A stretch of DNA of 64,000 nt from Neoroseomonas terrae (GCF_018129025.1 NZ_JAAEDI010000011.1:124001-188000); one strand, 5' to 3'; shown: positions 34,770 through 44,266, counted from the stretch's first letter. The notes: generated from the sequence alone by a model not told the origin. Made by a program: numbers and translations.

Positions 34770-35576
34770 TCATTCCGTTATGCTGCGTCGCAGCATAAGC
34801 AAATCCGCCCAGGCGTCACGTTTCGCCGCCGGGGTGCGCAGCAGGTAGGCGGGATGCAGCGTCGCCAGCGCCGGCACCTCGCCGAGGCCATCGACCGGGA
34901 TCCGGTGCCACTTTCCGCGCAGCCGCGTGATCCCCTCCTTCACCCGCAGCAGCGCCTTGGCCGATGTGCCGCCGAGCAGCACCAGATGGCGCGGCCGGAC
35001 CAGCGCGATTTGGCGCAGGACGAAGGGCAGGAACAGCGCGATCTCGGCATCCGTCGGCGTGCGGTTGCCGGGGGGCCGCCAGGGCAGGATGTTGGCGATG
35101 TAGAAGCCCCCGCTGTCCCGGCTCCGCCCGATCGAGGCAAACATCCGATCGAGCAATTGCCCCGACGGCCCGACGAAGGGACGGCCGAGCCGGTCCTCCT
35201 CGCCGCCGGGCGCCTCGCCGATCAGCATCAGCCCGGCGGCCGGGTCGCCGTCGGAAAAGACCAGGTTCGTCGCGGTGTCCCGCAAAGGGGAGCCATCGAA
35301 GGCACGGATCGCGTCCCGCAGGTCATCGAGCGTCGCGGCGCGCGCGGCGGCCTCGGCGGCCCGGCCGGCGGCGGGGGGGGTTACGACGGGCGGCAGGCTC
35401 GCGACGGCCCGCGGACCAGGCAAGGCCCGTTCCGGCGGCGCGTCGGGTGCAGCGATGGCCATGGCGGGGCGCGCCGGCGCGCTGCGGTCAGGCGGCGCCT
35501 CGGCCAGCGCCTCCTCCGCCCCCCAGTCCAACTGCAGCGCCAGCGCCGCGAGAAGCGCCGCCCGATCATGCCCCAT
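34770..35576 (-). CDS. Family 4-type uracil-DNA glycosylase, cysteine-free
   Basis: A 268-residue DNA repair enzyme that removes uracil. The active-site motifs are [19 protein letters not shown] (motif A) and [11 protein letters not shown] (motif B, with His). The N-terminal ~85 residues are Ala/Pro-rich and probably disordered. The protein contains no cysteine: the Fe-S ligand position reads [12 protein letters not shown] where related enzymes have Cys. It therefore cannot carry the [4Fe-4S] cluster of classical family 4 members. It is divergent from ETF-QO, with 83 bp between starts. Confidence 0.88.
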   Translation of the reverse strand: MGHDRAALLAALALQLDWGAEEALAEAPPDRSAPARPAMAIAAPDAPPERALPGPRAVASLPPVVTPPAAGRAAEAAARAATLDDLRDAIRAFDGSPLRDTATNLVFSDGDPAAGLMLIGEAPGGEEDRLGRPFVGPSGQLLDRMFASIGRSRDSGGFYIANILPWRPPGNRTPTDAEIALFLPFVLRQIALVRPRHLVLLGGTSAKALLRVKEGITRLRGKWHRIPVDGLGEVPALATLHPAYLLRTPAAKRDAWADLLMLRRSITE

Positions 35577-35659
35577 GCACGCATATCGGCCCGGCGCGGG
35601 GTTCCGTGCAACCCAGGCTGCGGCTACATGAACCCCTCAATACAGGAGACCGCGGGGAC

Positions 35660-37354
35660 ATGTCCGTAGAGCGCGAGGCCATGGAGTTCGACGTCCTGAT
35701 CGTTGGTGGCGGCCCGTCCGGCCTGGCCGCGGCGATCCGCCTCAAGCAGCTCATGCCGGATTGCGCCGTCTGCCTGGTCGAGAAGGGGTCGGAGATCGGC
35801 GCCCACACGCTGTCGGGCGCGGTGCTGGAACCGCGGGCACTCGATGAACTCATCCCCGACTGGCGCGACGACCCGCCCGCCCTGGCGACGCCCGCCAAGG
35901 ATGACCGCTTCATGTTCCTGACGGAGACGAAGGGCTTCAAGCTGCCCACGCCGCCGCAGATGAACAACCACGGCAACTACATCGTCTCGCTCGGCAATGT
36001 CTGCCGTTGGCTCGGGACGAAGGCTGAGGCGCTCGGCGTCGAGATCTATCCGGGCTTCGCGGCCTCCGAGACGATCATCGAGGAAGGCCAGGTGAAGGGC
36101 GTCGTCGCCGGCGTCATGGGCATCAACCGCGAAGGCGAGGAAGGCCCGAACTACCAGCCGGGGATGGAACTGCGCGCGACCTACACGCTGTTCGCCGAGG
36201 GCTGCCGCGGGTCGCTGACCAAGAAGCTCGAGGCCACCTACAATCTGCGCGACGGCGTGCAGCCGCAGACCTACGGGCTCGGCATCAAGGAACTGTGGGA
36301 GATCCCGAAGGACAAGCACCAGCCCGGGCTGATCTGGCATTCCACCGGCTGGCCGATGAAGTCCGACACCTATGGCGGGTCGTTCCTGTATCATTTCGGC
36401 GAGAATCTGGTGGCGGTCGGCTTCGTGGTCGGCCTCGACTACCCCAACCCCTGGCTGTCGCCCTTCGACGAGTTCCAGCGCTTCAAGACGCACCCGCTGG
36501 TGAAGCCCTTCTTCGAGGGCGGCAAGCGCATCGCCTATGGCGCGCGCGCGATCAATGAGGGTGGGTACCAGTCGATCCCGAAGCTGGTCTTCCCGGGCGG
36601 CGCGCTGATCGGCTGCACCGCGGGCTTCCTGAACGTGCCGAAGATCAAGGGCAGCCACACGGCGATGAAGTCCGGCATGATCGCGGCGGAGACGGTGGCC
36701 GCCGCGCTGTCGGGCGAGGAGCGGCCGCCGGTGCTGGCCGACTACCCCACCGCCATCGAGAATTCCTGGGTCTATGAGGAGCTGAAGGCGGTGCAGAACA
36801 TCCGCCCCGGCTTCGCGAAATGGGGCTTCTACGGCGGCATGGTGAATGCGGCGCTCGAGACCTATGTCGCGAAGGGCAAGTTCTGGCAGCTCGGCCACCA
36901 CGCGGACAACGCATCCCTGAAGCCGAAGGGGGACGCGCCGCGCATCACCTATCCGAAGCCGGATGGGAAGCTCACCTTCGACCGTCTCTCCTCGGTGTTC
37001 CTGTCGAACACCAACCATGAGGAGGACCAGCCGGCGCATCTGAAGCTGCGCGACCCGTCCAAGTGGTTCGGCGAGAACTGGGTGAAGTATGCATCCCCCG
37101 AAAGCCGCTACTGCCCCGCCGCGGTCTATGAGGCTGTCGGCTCCGAGGCGGAGCGCGAGCTGAAGGGCACGCCCGACGCGCAGGCGACCGGCGAGGGTGC
37201 AGAGGTCGAGGCCGGTGCGCCGGGCGCGCGGCTGGTGATCAACGCGCAGAACTGCGTCCACTGCAAAACCTGCGACATCAAGGATCCGAGCCAGAACATC
37301 GATTGGTGCACGCCCGAGGGCGGCGGCGGGCCGAACTACATCGGCGGCATGTGA
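35660..37354 (+). CDS. Electron transfer flavoprotein-ubiquinone oxidoreductase
   Basis: A 564-residue inner-membrane-associated FAD/[4Fe-4S] protein that passes electrons from acyl-CoA and amine dehydrogenases, via ETF, to ubiquinone. The FAD motif is VLIVGGGPSGLAAAIRLKQL. The ubiquinone/FAD region includes GAHTLSGAVLEPRAL and GCTAGFLNVPKIKGSHTAM. The cluster ligands are Cys485 (SRYC) and C532-x2-C535-x2-C538 (NCVHCKTCDIKDP). ATG 35660 follows CAGGAG. The spacing between the first and second ligand Cys is longer than in the human enzyme owing to an Ala/Glu/Gly-rich insert. Confidence 0.96.
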   Translation: MSVEREAMEFDVLIVGGGPSGLAAAIRLKQLMPDCAVCLVEKGSEIGAHTLSGAVLEPRALDELIPDWRDDPPALATPAKDDRFMFLTETKGFKLPTPPQMNNHGNYIVSLGNVCRWLGTKAEALGVEIYPGFAASETIIEEGQVKGVVAGVMGINREGEEGPNYQPGMELRATYTLFAEGCRGSLTKKLEATYNLRDGVQPQTYGLGIKELWEIPKDKHQPGLIWHSTGWPMKSDTYGGSFLYHFGENLVAVGFVVGLDYPNPWLSPFDEFQRFKTHPLVKPFFEGGKRIAYGARAINEGGYQSIPKLVFPGGALIGCTAGFLNVPKIKGSHTAMKSGMIAAETVAAALSGEERPPVLADYPTAIENSWVYEELKAVQNIRPGFAKWGFYGGMVNAALETYVAKGKFWQLGHHADNASLKPKGDAPRITYPKPDGKLTFDRLSSVFLSNTNHEEDQPAHLKLRDPSKWFGENWVKYASPESRYCPAAVYEAVGSEAERELKGTPDAQATGEGAEVEAGAPGARLVINAQNCVHCKTCDIKDPSQNIDWCTPEGGGGPNYIGGM

Positions 37355-37593
37355 GTACGCCGCATCCCGTCATCGGCGTGCTGCGCGCGGGCATGCTGCT
37401 CGGCCTCGGCTGGGTGGTGGCCGCGGTGGTCGCCTGGCAGGCCTTCGGCATGCTGTGGGCGTTGCTGCTGCTGTTCGTGTGGCTGATCCTGCAACGCTTC
37501 TTCCACCGCGCGGTCCAGCATCTGGGCACGGCGGTGGCCGCATCCGCGCGCCGGGACGCACCCCGGCCGCCCCATGAGGAAACGCCACGCTGA
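37351..37593 (+). CDS. Small single-pass or hairpin membrane protein
   Basis: An 80-residue protein whose GTG start (37351) overlaps the ETF-QO stop, so it is coupled to it. One long hydrophobic region spans ~8-45 (AGMLLGLGWVVAAVVAWQAF, LWALLLLFVWLILQRFF), enough for one or two membrane passes. A basic, Pro-rich tail follows. No family was recognised. The coupling suggests a role near the membrane-bound ETF-QO, but this is only positional inference. Confidence 0.6.
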   Translation: MSTPHPVIGVLRAGMLLGLGWVVAAVVAWQAFGMLWALLLLFVWLILQRFFHRAVQHLGTAVAASARRDAPRPPHEETPR

Positions 37594-37678
37594 CGATCCA
37601 CGGCCTCGCGCAGTCGCGCGCTTCCTGGATCGAGCAGCACCTCGGCCGTTTCTCCGCGCGGCACGGCCTTCGGTGCCG

Positions 37679-39487
37679 TCAGCTCGCATCCCGTCTGATC
37701 GACGCTTCCGCGCTCAGCCGCCCTGCCCGCCGCGCCACCTTGTTCACAGCGGGGAGCCGCACCGCCTGCGCGCGCTCCTGCCACCGTACCAGCGAGCGTT
37801 CCATCTCCGCCGGCGGATGCGACAATGTCCAATTGTCCTTGGACGATGATCGCCAATGCCATTCCGCCGTCGGCATCCCGCTGAAGGCAAAGGGAGTCCG
37901 GCCGGCCATCAGCAGCATGAAGAACGTGTCCTCGGCCAGCTCGATGCGCGGGCTTCTCAGGGCTTCCTGATCCAGCACCGATCGGCGGCAGATCCAGCAA
38001 TTGTGCCCGATGAAATTCCGTGCCGGCAGGAAGCTCTGGAAATCCTCCTCGCGGCAGGCGAACAGATCGGCCCGCTCCTCGATCACGTTGCCCGCCGGTC
38101 CTTTGAACTGCGGCGGTGTTGCGTAGTGGCCGTCCTCGTCCTGCACGAGCACCAGGCCGGAATACGCGAAGCCGCAGCCCGGCCGCCGTTCCAGCAGCTG
38201 CGTCAGCGACTCGACATGGTTCGGATGGATCGCGTCGTCATCATCGAGGAAGCCGAAGAAATCGCCGCGGACAGCGTTCGCCCCCGCCCACCAGGCGGCG
38301 GACCGACTGCCGTTGTTGGGCACGACGATGTGGTTCAACCAGCGGAATCGCGACCGGACCTTCGCCAGCAACTCACCCAGCCCCTCAACCGGATGATACT
38401 GCACCACGGTCAGTGCCATGGCCGGATAGGTCTGGGCCACGAGGCTGCCGAGCGCCCGCGCCAGCGTCGCTGCCGAGCGTGATCCGACGCGCACCACATA
38501 CTCCACGACCGGCGCCGCGGCGGGCTCGGCGGCGCGGACGGAGACCATGCCACGCGCGCCACGCACGCGGTCGACGAATGCTTCCACGGGGCGCAGCATC
38601 GCCTCGAGCGTCAGATGCTGCCGGAACAGCGAATTGGCGCGTGCGGCCAGCTTCGCTGCACCAGACGGATCCTGTTGTGCCCAGCGCAAATGGGCAAGAA
38701 TCTGGGCGGCGAGCTGCGGCGCCGGCAGGTCGGGATCGACGTAGAGAACGCTGTCGCGGAACCACTGTCGCGGGAACTCGAAACTGTCGCAGATGATGAG
38801 CGCTCCGGCGGCCGCCGCTTCGAACAGGCGCATGGACGGGCAATTCGCTTCACGATGCGCGGCCTTGTGCAGGCAGAGGGCGACACCTGCCTCGCGAAGC
38901 GCCCCCAGCACCGATGTACCGTCAAAGGGAAGGCTGCCGGCGTATTCGGCGTGGCCCTTCCAGATATGTTCCGGACCATACAGTCGTAGCGGCGCCCGGC
39001 CTTCAAGCTCCCGGAAGACGGCGCCGTGCCGGCTGCCATCCCAATGCACGCCGGCATACATGATCGCCAATTGCTGGGGCAACGGCCCGGCAGGCCCCTG
39101 ATCCGGCGTCGAGGGCAGCATCAGATGCTCGCCCAATACCGGCGGCTTCCCACAGCCGGTCAGGAAATCATCCACCCAGCGCGCCACCGGTTCCGACCCG
39201 CAAAGATGCCCGTCGTGGCTCAGGATCGTCTGCCGACGGATCGGGTCATCGGCGAAGAAAACCGGTGGGCTCCACATCAGCGCAAGTGTGGGAGCGGACG
39301 TGATCTTCGCTGAGAATTCGTGCGTCAGCAGCACGCATTCCGGGTGAACCCGACGAATGTCGTCGGAGGTTACGACCTCCACCGCATCGTAGCCGATGCG
39401 CTCGCAGGCAATGACGGCGCGGCGGATCCACTCCGCCTCGGCGCTTTGCGGATGGTTGGGAAAGCTGTGCTGGATGGCGACGCGCAT
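37679..39487 (-). CDS. Two-domain glycosyltransferase (GT-B-like plus GT2)
   Basis: A 602-residue protein. Residues ~1-300 resemble GT-B type enzymes (CgeB/Glyco_trans_1_2 region: RLFEAAAAGALIICDSFEFP, ILAHLRWAQQDPSGAAKLAA). Residues ~330-560 form a GT-A/GT2 domain with GSRSAATLARALGSLVAQTY and the metal-binding DxD in GFLDDDDAIHPNH. Such fusions build surface polysaccharides or glycosylate proteins. It is encoded 2 bp downstream of the double FkbM methyltransferase gene, so both are probably part of one surface-glycan unit. Confidence 0.85.
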   Translation of the reverse strand: MRVAIQHSFPNHPQSAEAEWIRRAVIACERIGYDAVEVVTSDDIRRVHPECVLLTHEFSAKITSAPTLALMWSPPVFFADDPIRRQTILSHDGHLCGSEPVARWVDDFLTGCGKPPVLGEHLMLPSTPDQGPAGPLPQQLAIMYAGVHWDGSRHGAVFRELEGRAPLRLYGPEHIWKGHAEYAGSLPFDGTSVLGALREAGVALCLHKAAHREANCPSMRLFEAAAAGALIICDSFEFPRQWFRDSVLYVDPDLPAPQLAAQILAHLRWAQQDPSGAAKLAARANSLFRQHLTLEAMLRPVEAFVDRVRGARGMVSVRAAEPAAAPVVEYVVRVGSRSAATLARALGSLVAQTYPAMALTVVQYHPVEGLGELLAKVRSRFRWLNHIVVPNNGSRSAAWWAGANAVRGDFFGFLDDDDAIHPNHVESLTQLLERRPGCGFAYSGLVLVQDEDGHYATPPQFKGPAGNVIEERADLFACREEDFQSFLPARNFIGHNCWICRRSVLDQEALRSPRIELAEDTFFMLLMAGRTPFAFSGMPTAEWHWRSSSKDNWTLSHPPAEMERSLVRWQERAQAVRLPAVNKVARRAGRLSAEASIRRDAS

Positions 39488-39489
39488 GC

Positions 39490-41538
39490 TCAGCCCGCCG
39501 AAGCCGCCGAGGCAGGCGCCCGGACAAAGACGCCATCCACCTGAAGCAGGACGCCGTTGCGCGGATCCGCAAACTCCGGACCGAGCGCGATACAGCGGAA
39601 TCCCAGCGCGGCAAGTTGCGCGCAGAGATCCAGCATCGCCGGAGCACCATCGTAGAGTGGCGTGAGGGACATTTCGCAGAGCACCACCTCGACCCTGCCG
39701 ATATTCCGCTCCAGCCCCTTCAGCACTTCGGCTTCGAAGCCTTGGGTGTCGATCTTCAGGCCAATGCTGGTGCTGCGGTCGGTGAAGGTTCGATCGATGA
39801 AGTCATCGAGGGATACGACGGCACAGTGTTCCTGGTCCACGTAGCCGGATTCCGGGGCAGCGCTGAGATGCCGCTGCAACATCGGCAGAAGGGAGGAGCT
39901 GTAGGAGTTGCCGGCGACGTGGATGGTCGCCTCTCCCTCCTGCGCGCCGACCGCGCAGCGCGGTGCGATCGACCACAGGGGATCGGCCTCGGCCCGCGCT
40001 GTCAGGGCAGCGTGCGCTTCGCTGAGCGGCTCGAAGCTGATGATGTGGCCCGCATAGCCCATCGATCGGAGGCCGGCGCCGAACTGCCCCGCATTCGCGC
40101 CGACGTCCAGGACGACGTCGACCGCCGCGCGGCGGCATTCGGCGAAGAAGCGCCCGGTCGTGTACTCGATCAGCGCGGCATAGCCGCTCGATTGCGCCAC
40201 GACGGGTGGTGCTTCCGCGCTGGTGCCCAGCTTGCTGGCCATGACCGGTGGCTCGATCGATGCCGGCTGGTCTTCCCATGGCAGACGCTTCGCCAGCCCG
40301 ATCCGCTGCCCAAGCCTGCGCCAGCGGGAACGCCCCAGATCGCCGCGATGCTGCGCCAGGCGTGTGATCTCCGCCGCCAGGCGCTGTTCATCCTGCGCCG
40401 TTGCCAACAGTCCCGGCGCGAGAAGCGTTGGATCAGGCGCCCAGTCCGCCTGCTCCCAGTCCGTCGGCTTGGCCAGGCGGAGGCGACGCCCCAGCCGGCG
40501 CCAGCGCGAGCGGCGCACGATATCGTCGATGTCAGCCTGCAGCTGGCGGAGAACCTGCTGCGGGATCTCGAGATCCGTCACCGGCGCGGTGCCCGGTGCC
40601 CTCGGCGCCTCCGCGACCGCGGCGATCATCTCAAGTCGCTGCTCCGCCAACGCCTGCGCGGCGACAAGCCCGCGTCTCAGCCGACTGAGTTCGGTCGCCT
40701 GTGCCTGGACCACACGGAGCAGGCCGGCGGCGTCATCGACCTGGCTGGAGATCGGCACCTCGCTGATAAGCGCGAGCGCCGGCGCCGGGGAGAACCCGTG
40801 GCGAATGCGGAGCTGCTCGAGCTTCTGCTCCAGCGAAAGGATCGTGGCGTCGCGGAACCCATCGTTGATGTTCACGGGCACGCGAAAGGCTTCAAGGCGA
40901 TCTCGCCGCTCTTGCGCGACGTAGAAGCGGTTCAGCCCATCGAACCAGGCGAATTCGTACCCTTGCGCGAGCAACCCGGGCTCCCACGCTTCATGGGTCG
41001 GCTCGAGCGTAACCGGGCGTACCGCTTCAACCAGAATGATCCAGGGCCGCACGACGTCGAAGTGCCTGTCGGCCAGGACATCGTGTTCGGCACCTTCGAC
41101 ATCGATCTTGAGGAAATGGACGTCCTTGTCGGCGATCTCGTCGAGGACAGACGACAGCGTCCTCACCTCGACTTCATGCTGACTCACTTCCATGCCCGAA
41201 GCCAGGAGAGAGCTGGCGATACCTTCCTCGACGGTCGACAGTCCGCGATCGCCGAAGTCGAACAGCACGGCCTTGCCCGGAACACGGCCGAGCGCGAACT
41301 CCATCGTCTGGTCACGCTCCCGCTCTCGCCGCAGCTTCTCCGCGTAAAAGCGATCAGGCTCGATATTGATGCCCGACCAGCCGCGTTCGTAAAAGGCGAG
41401 GGTGACGGACAGATTGCGCGGATCATGCGCGCCAACATCGATGTAGAAACCAGCATCCACATCGTGGAGCGCTCGCCACAGAAGGACGTCCTCCCGATTT
41501 TGAGCGTACGATACAATACCGCTCGCCGGGTACGTCAT
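39490..41538 (-). CDS. Tandem FkbM-family methyltransferase
   Basis: A 682-residue protein with two SAM methyltransferase domains. The first (~10-215) has FYIDVGAHDPRNLSVTLAFY and LKIDVEGAEHDVL. The second (~465-670) has VVLDVGANAGQFGAGLRSMG and IGLKIDTQGFEAEVLKGLER. Between them is a coiled-coil-like linker that itself contains a repeated RSRWRRLG-x-R-x-LAK-x-W unit (~340-415). FkbM enzymes methylate hydroxyls on sugars, antibiotics and lipids. Two different acceptors or sequential methylation are possible. ATG 41538 is preceded by an AT-rich leader. The gene forms a unit with the glycosyltransferase. Confidence 0.9.
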   Translation of the reverse strand: MTYPASGIVSYAQNREDVLLWRALHDVDAGFYIDVGAHDPRNLSVTLAFYERGWSGINIEPDRFYAEKLRRERERDQTMEFALGRVPGKAVLFDFGDRGLSTVEEGIASSLLASGMEVSQHEVEVRTLSSVLDEIADKDVHFLKIDVEGAEHDVLADRHFDVVRPWIILVEAVRPVTLEPTHEAWEPGLLAQGYEFAWFDGLNRFYVAQERRDRLEAFRVPVNINDGFRDATILSLEQKLEQLRIRHGFSPAPALALISEVPISSQVDDAAGLLRVVQAQATELSRLRRGLVAAQALAEQRLEMIAAVAEAPRAPGTAPVTDLEIPQQVLRQLQADIDDIVRRSRWRRLGRRLRLAKPTDWEQADWAPDPTLLAPGLLATAQDEQRLAAEITRLAQHRGDLGRSRWRRLGQRIGLAKRLPWEDQPASIEPPVMASKLGTSAEAPPVVAQSSGYAALIEYTTGRFFAECRRAAVDVVLDVGANAGQFGAGLRSMGYAGHIISFEPLSEAHAALTARAEADPLWSIAPRCAVGAQEGEATIHVAGNSYSSSLLPMLQRHLSAAPESGYVDQEHCAVVSLDDFIDRTFTDRSTSIGLKIDTQGFEAEVLKGLERNIGRVEVVLCEMSLTPLYDGAPAMLDLCAQLAALGFRCIALGPEFADPRNGVLLQVDGVFVRAPASAASAG

Positions 41539-41926
41539 TTGTTCACTTCATTGTGGAATTGGGAGGAAACTCCGATTCTCATTGTGCCCACCATGAAAAT
41601 GGCCACCGATTTCATTTAATCGTTTGTATAGTGAACGCGATTCCTGCTGTTGACAATTAAAATGCTGCAGCGCGCACTAGCATCGCCTCCATCCCCTCAT
41701 CGCCGCTACGGCACCGCGCAGCAGCGCTTGCCTTGCCCGGGTCGATGCCCGAATGCCCCTGACGGATCGTGGCGCGGCTTGCCATCGGTCGAATCGGGCT
41801 TGGCCGCCGGAGGCATCACCGTTTGCGGGCGGGTGAGAAACCCCCCGGGTCAGCGTTCCCGCAACACGGCGTCCGCCGATTTCGTGAGCTGAAGACCGCC
41901 GTCGCGCGGTCGACCGTGAATCGTCG
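41539..41926. other. 388-bp AT-richer leader of the FkbM-glycosyltransferase unit
   Basis: Bases ~41545-41670 are clearly lower in GC than their surroundings. On the minus strand they contain TTGTCA followed after ~20 bases by TATACA (41619-41624), a loose sigma-70-type arrangement about 85 bp before the FkbM start. No gene was recognised; the reading frames in 41677-41926 look like chance. Confidence 0.45.
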
Positions 41927-42547
41927 TCAGCGCCAGACGAACTCCCGGATATTGCACGTCTCCACGTTCCGGCGTTCCAGCACGCGCCCGTCCATGAACA
42001 CGATCCGAAGATCCGACGTGCAGCCCTCTCCACGCGGCAGTCCGATCGGCATCGACGCCCCCGGCGGCAGGATCTGGCGCGGCCCGAGCCGGTCGCTCCC
42101 CCAGCTCCGCTCGCTGCTCAGCGAGACGTAGATCTCGCGGATGGGTTCCGGCGTCCCGTTCACGAAGCGGAAGGACGGGTTGTTCACCACGCGCTCGGTC
42201 GGCGGTGGCGGCGTGGGCGCGAAGGGCACGTCGCGCCCGAAGGTGATGCGCGACAGCGTGCAGGCATGGACGCCGAGATGCCCGTCCTCCGAGCCGTCCG
42301 CGAAGCGCACCTTGATGTCCAGGTAGCAGTCCGGGAAGGTCGGCTCGACCCAGACCTGCATGCCCGGCCGCACCGGTCCGCGCGCCAGGATGTTCGGCCC
42401 CCATTCCTGCACCCGCGACGGGGAGACATTGGCCGACACGATCGTGCGGTCCGTGTTGTTCTGCAGCCAGAAGCGGTTCTGCGCCGCTGCCGGCGCGGCG
42501 CCGGCCAGCAGTGCGACCAGGGCGGCAAGGACGGCGAGGATGCGCAT
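41927..42547 (-). CDS. Secreted protein with two copies of an unrecognised ~80-residue domain
   Basis: A 206-residue protein with a Sec signal ending around AAPAAAQN. The mature part has two related domains. The first runs from FWLQNNTDRTIVSANVSPSR to HACTLSRITF, and the second from FRFVNGTPEPIREIYVSLSS to VETCNIREFVW. Each has a W-G pair, a Pro-Gly turn and two conserved cysteines at matching places, probably one disulphide per domain. It is beta-rich by appearance and is expected in the periplasm or outside. No known family was recognised. Confidence 0.75.
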   Translation of the reverse strand: MRILAVLAALVALLAGAAPAAAQNRFWLQNNTDRTIVSANVSPSRVQEWGPNILARGPVRPGMQVWVEPTFPDCYLDIKVRFADGSEDGHLGVHACTLSRITFGRDVPFAPTPPPPTERVVNNPSFRFVNGTPEPIREIYVSLSSERSWGSDRLGPRQILPPGASMPIGLPRGEGCTSDLRIVFMDGRVLERRNVETCNIREFVWR

Positions 42548-42636
42548 GGGCCCTCCGGTCAGGCATCAACCGCCAGTGTAGCCCGCTTCCTGCGGCATGG
42601 TGATGGCATGTCCCGCTTCCGGTGTAGGTTGCGGCG

Positions 42637-43278
42637 ATGAACCACGGCAAGCCGGCGATCCTGGTGCTCGGTGCGGGCGGGCACGGCAAGGCGGTGCTCG
42701 ACCTGCTGCTCGCCCATGGCGGCTGGCACGCCGCCGGCGTCATCGATGCGGCGCCGAAGGCCACCATGCTGCTCGGCATCCCCGTGCTGGGGGACGAGAC
42801 GGCCCTGCCTGCCCTCGCGCAGTCGGGCATCGGCCACGCCCATCCTGCCATCGGCAACAACGCGCAGCGCCTGGCCGCGGCAGGGCGCCTGCGCGCCGCG
42901 GGGTTCGCCCTGCCGACGCTGGTGCATCCAGCCGCGATCCTCGGCCACGGCGCGACACTCGGGGACGGCACGGTGGTTCTCGCCCGCGCCGTCATCGGAC
43001 CCGATGCACGCGTCGGTCGCCTCGTCCTCATCAACACCGGCGCCATCGTCGAGCACGACTGCATCCTGGACGACGGCGCGCAACTCGCGCCCGGCGCGAT
43101 CCTCGCCGGTGGCGTGCGCATCGGCGCCGGCGCGATGATCGGCGCCGGCGCGGTCATCCGCCCTGGCGTCGCCGTGGGTGCCGGCGCCATCATCGGGGCG
43201 GGGGCGGCCGTGACGGGCGATGTCCCCGCGGGGCTGACCGTCGCCGGCGTCCCCGCCAGGCCCCTGCATCCGGAGTAG
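42637..43278 (+). CDS. NeuD/PglD-family sugar O/N-acetyltransferase
   Basis: A 213-residue acyltransferase. The N-terminal Rossmann-like part (ILVLGAGGHGKAVLDLL) binds the nucleotide sugar in PglD. From ~95 onward there is a left-handed beta-helix of hexapeptide repeats (LVHPAAILGHGATLGDGTVV, INTGAIVEHDCILDDG). His in EHDC is the expected catalytic base. The C-terminal VAGVPARPL is typical. It probably modifies a surface-glycan precursor and is 7 bp before the TRAP receptor gene on the same strand. Confidence 0.9.
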   Translation: MNHGKPAILVLGAGGHGKAVLDLLLAHGGWHAAGVIDAAPKATMLLGIPVLGDETALPALAQSGIGHAHPAIGNNAQRLAAAGRLRAAGFALPTLVHPAAILGHGATLGDGTVVLARAVIGPDARVGRLVLINTGAIVEHDCILDDGAQLAPGAILAGGVRIGAGAMIGAGAVIRPGVAVGAGAIIGAGAAVTGDVPAGLTVAGVPARPLHPE

Positions 43279-43285
43279 CTGTCGC

Positions 43286-44254
43286 ATGACGATCGCCCGC
43301 CGCCTGATCCTCGCCGCCCCGGCCATCGCCATCGGCGGCAGCGCCCGGGCACAGCCGGCCGGATGGACGGTCGCGACGGAATACCCCGCCACCTCCATCC
43401 CCGGCGAAGGCGTGACGCATTTCGCCACTGCCGCCACCGCACGCGGCGTGCCGACGACGGCCGCCACCGACGGGCCGGGCGGCTACCGCTCCGCGGCAGC
43501 CCTCTCCGCCCTCGCCGACGGTCGCTTCGCCGCCGTCGATTCCTTCGCCGGCTCGATGAACGCGGTCGATCCGCTGTTCCTGCTGTCCTCCCTGCCTTTC
43601 CTCACCGCGTCCCACGCCGATGCGGCGCGGCTGCGTGACCTCGCCCGCCCACACTACCTGGCCGCGCTGGAGAAGCACGGCGCCACGCTGCTCTGGACCA
43701 CGCCATGGCCGCCCTCCGGCCTCTGGACGCGCCGCCCCGTCACCACGCCGGAGGATCTGCGCGGCCTCCGGGTCCGCACCTACGACGCCACCGGCACCGA
43801 GGTGCTGCGCGCGGCCGGCGCGAATGCCGAAGTCCTGTCCTTCGCCGAGGTCAATGCGCGGCTCGAGGCCGGCACGCTGGACGCCGTGCTCTCCTCCGGC
43901 GACGGCGGCGCCGGGCGGCAGCTCTGGCGCTGGCTGCCGAACTTCACCGAGCTCGACTACGCATGGCCGCTGTCGCTCGGCTTCGCGTCGAACGCGCGGC
44001 TGGCGGAACTGACGCCGGCGCAGCGCCAGGCCGTCACCCAGGCCGGGGCAGAAACCGAAGCGCGGCAATGGCAGGCCATCGTCGGCCGGCTGGAAGCCAA
44101 CCGCCGCGTGATGCGCGACAACCAGGTCGCGATCCATGACCCGGAAGCCACCCTGCGGGCCGCGTTGCGGAGCGCAGCGGGCGGGGCGATCGGGCAGTGG
44201 CGATCGACGGCGGGTTCGGCCGCGGTCGCGATCCTGACAGCTTACGGGGTGTGA
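43286..44254 (+). CDS. TRAP transporter solute-binding protein (DctP family), orphan
   Basis: A 322-residue periplasmic receptor with an N-terminal signal (TIARRLILAAPAIAIGGSA). DctP features are the GGYRSAAAL and DPLFLLSSLPFL regions, the carboxylate-binding Arg region GLRVRTYDATGTEVLRAAGA, and EVNARLEAGTLDAVLSSGD. No DctQ or DctM membrane subunits are nearby, so it either serves a distant transporter or has lost its partners. It is coupled closely to the acetyltransferase gene, without obvious functional logic. A repeat-type terminator follows. Confidence 0.88.
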   Translation: MTIARRLILAAPAIAIGGSARAQPAGWTVATEYPATSIPGEGVTHFATAATARGVPTTAATDGPGGYRSAAALSALADGRFAAVDSFAGSMNAVDPLFLLSSLPFLTASHADAARLRDLARPHYLAALEKHGATLLWTTPWPPSGLWTRRPVTTPEDLRGLRVRTYDATGTEVLRAAGANAEVLSFAEVNARLEAGTLDAVLSSGDGGAGRQLWRWLPNFTELDYAWPLSLGFASNARLAELTPAQRQAVTQAGAETEARQWQAIVGRLEANRRVMRDNQVAIHDPEATLRAALRSAAGGAIGQWRSTAGSAAVAILTAYGV

Positions 44255-44266
44255 TACGGGGCGAAT

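Noticed and set aside
34964-37354. 796-codon frame as an N-terminally extended ETF-QO
   Set aside because: The first ~230 codons are antisense to the uracil-DNA glycosylase; ETF-QO homology begins at 35660 with a good ribosome site.
43286-44254. Complete TRAP transporter
   Set aside because: Only the receptor is present; neighbours are an acetyltransferase and an unrecognised gene with no membrane segments.
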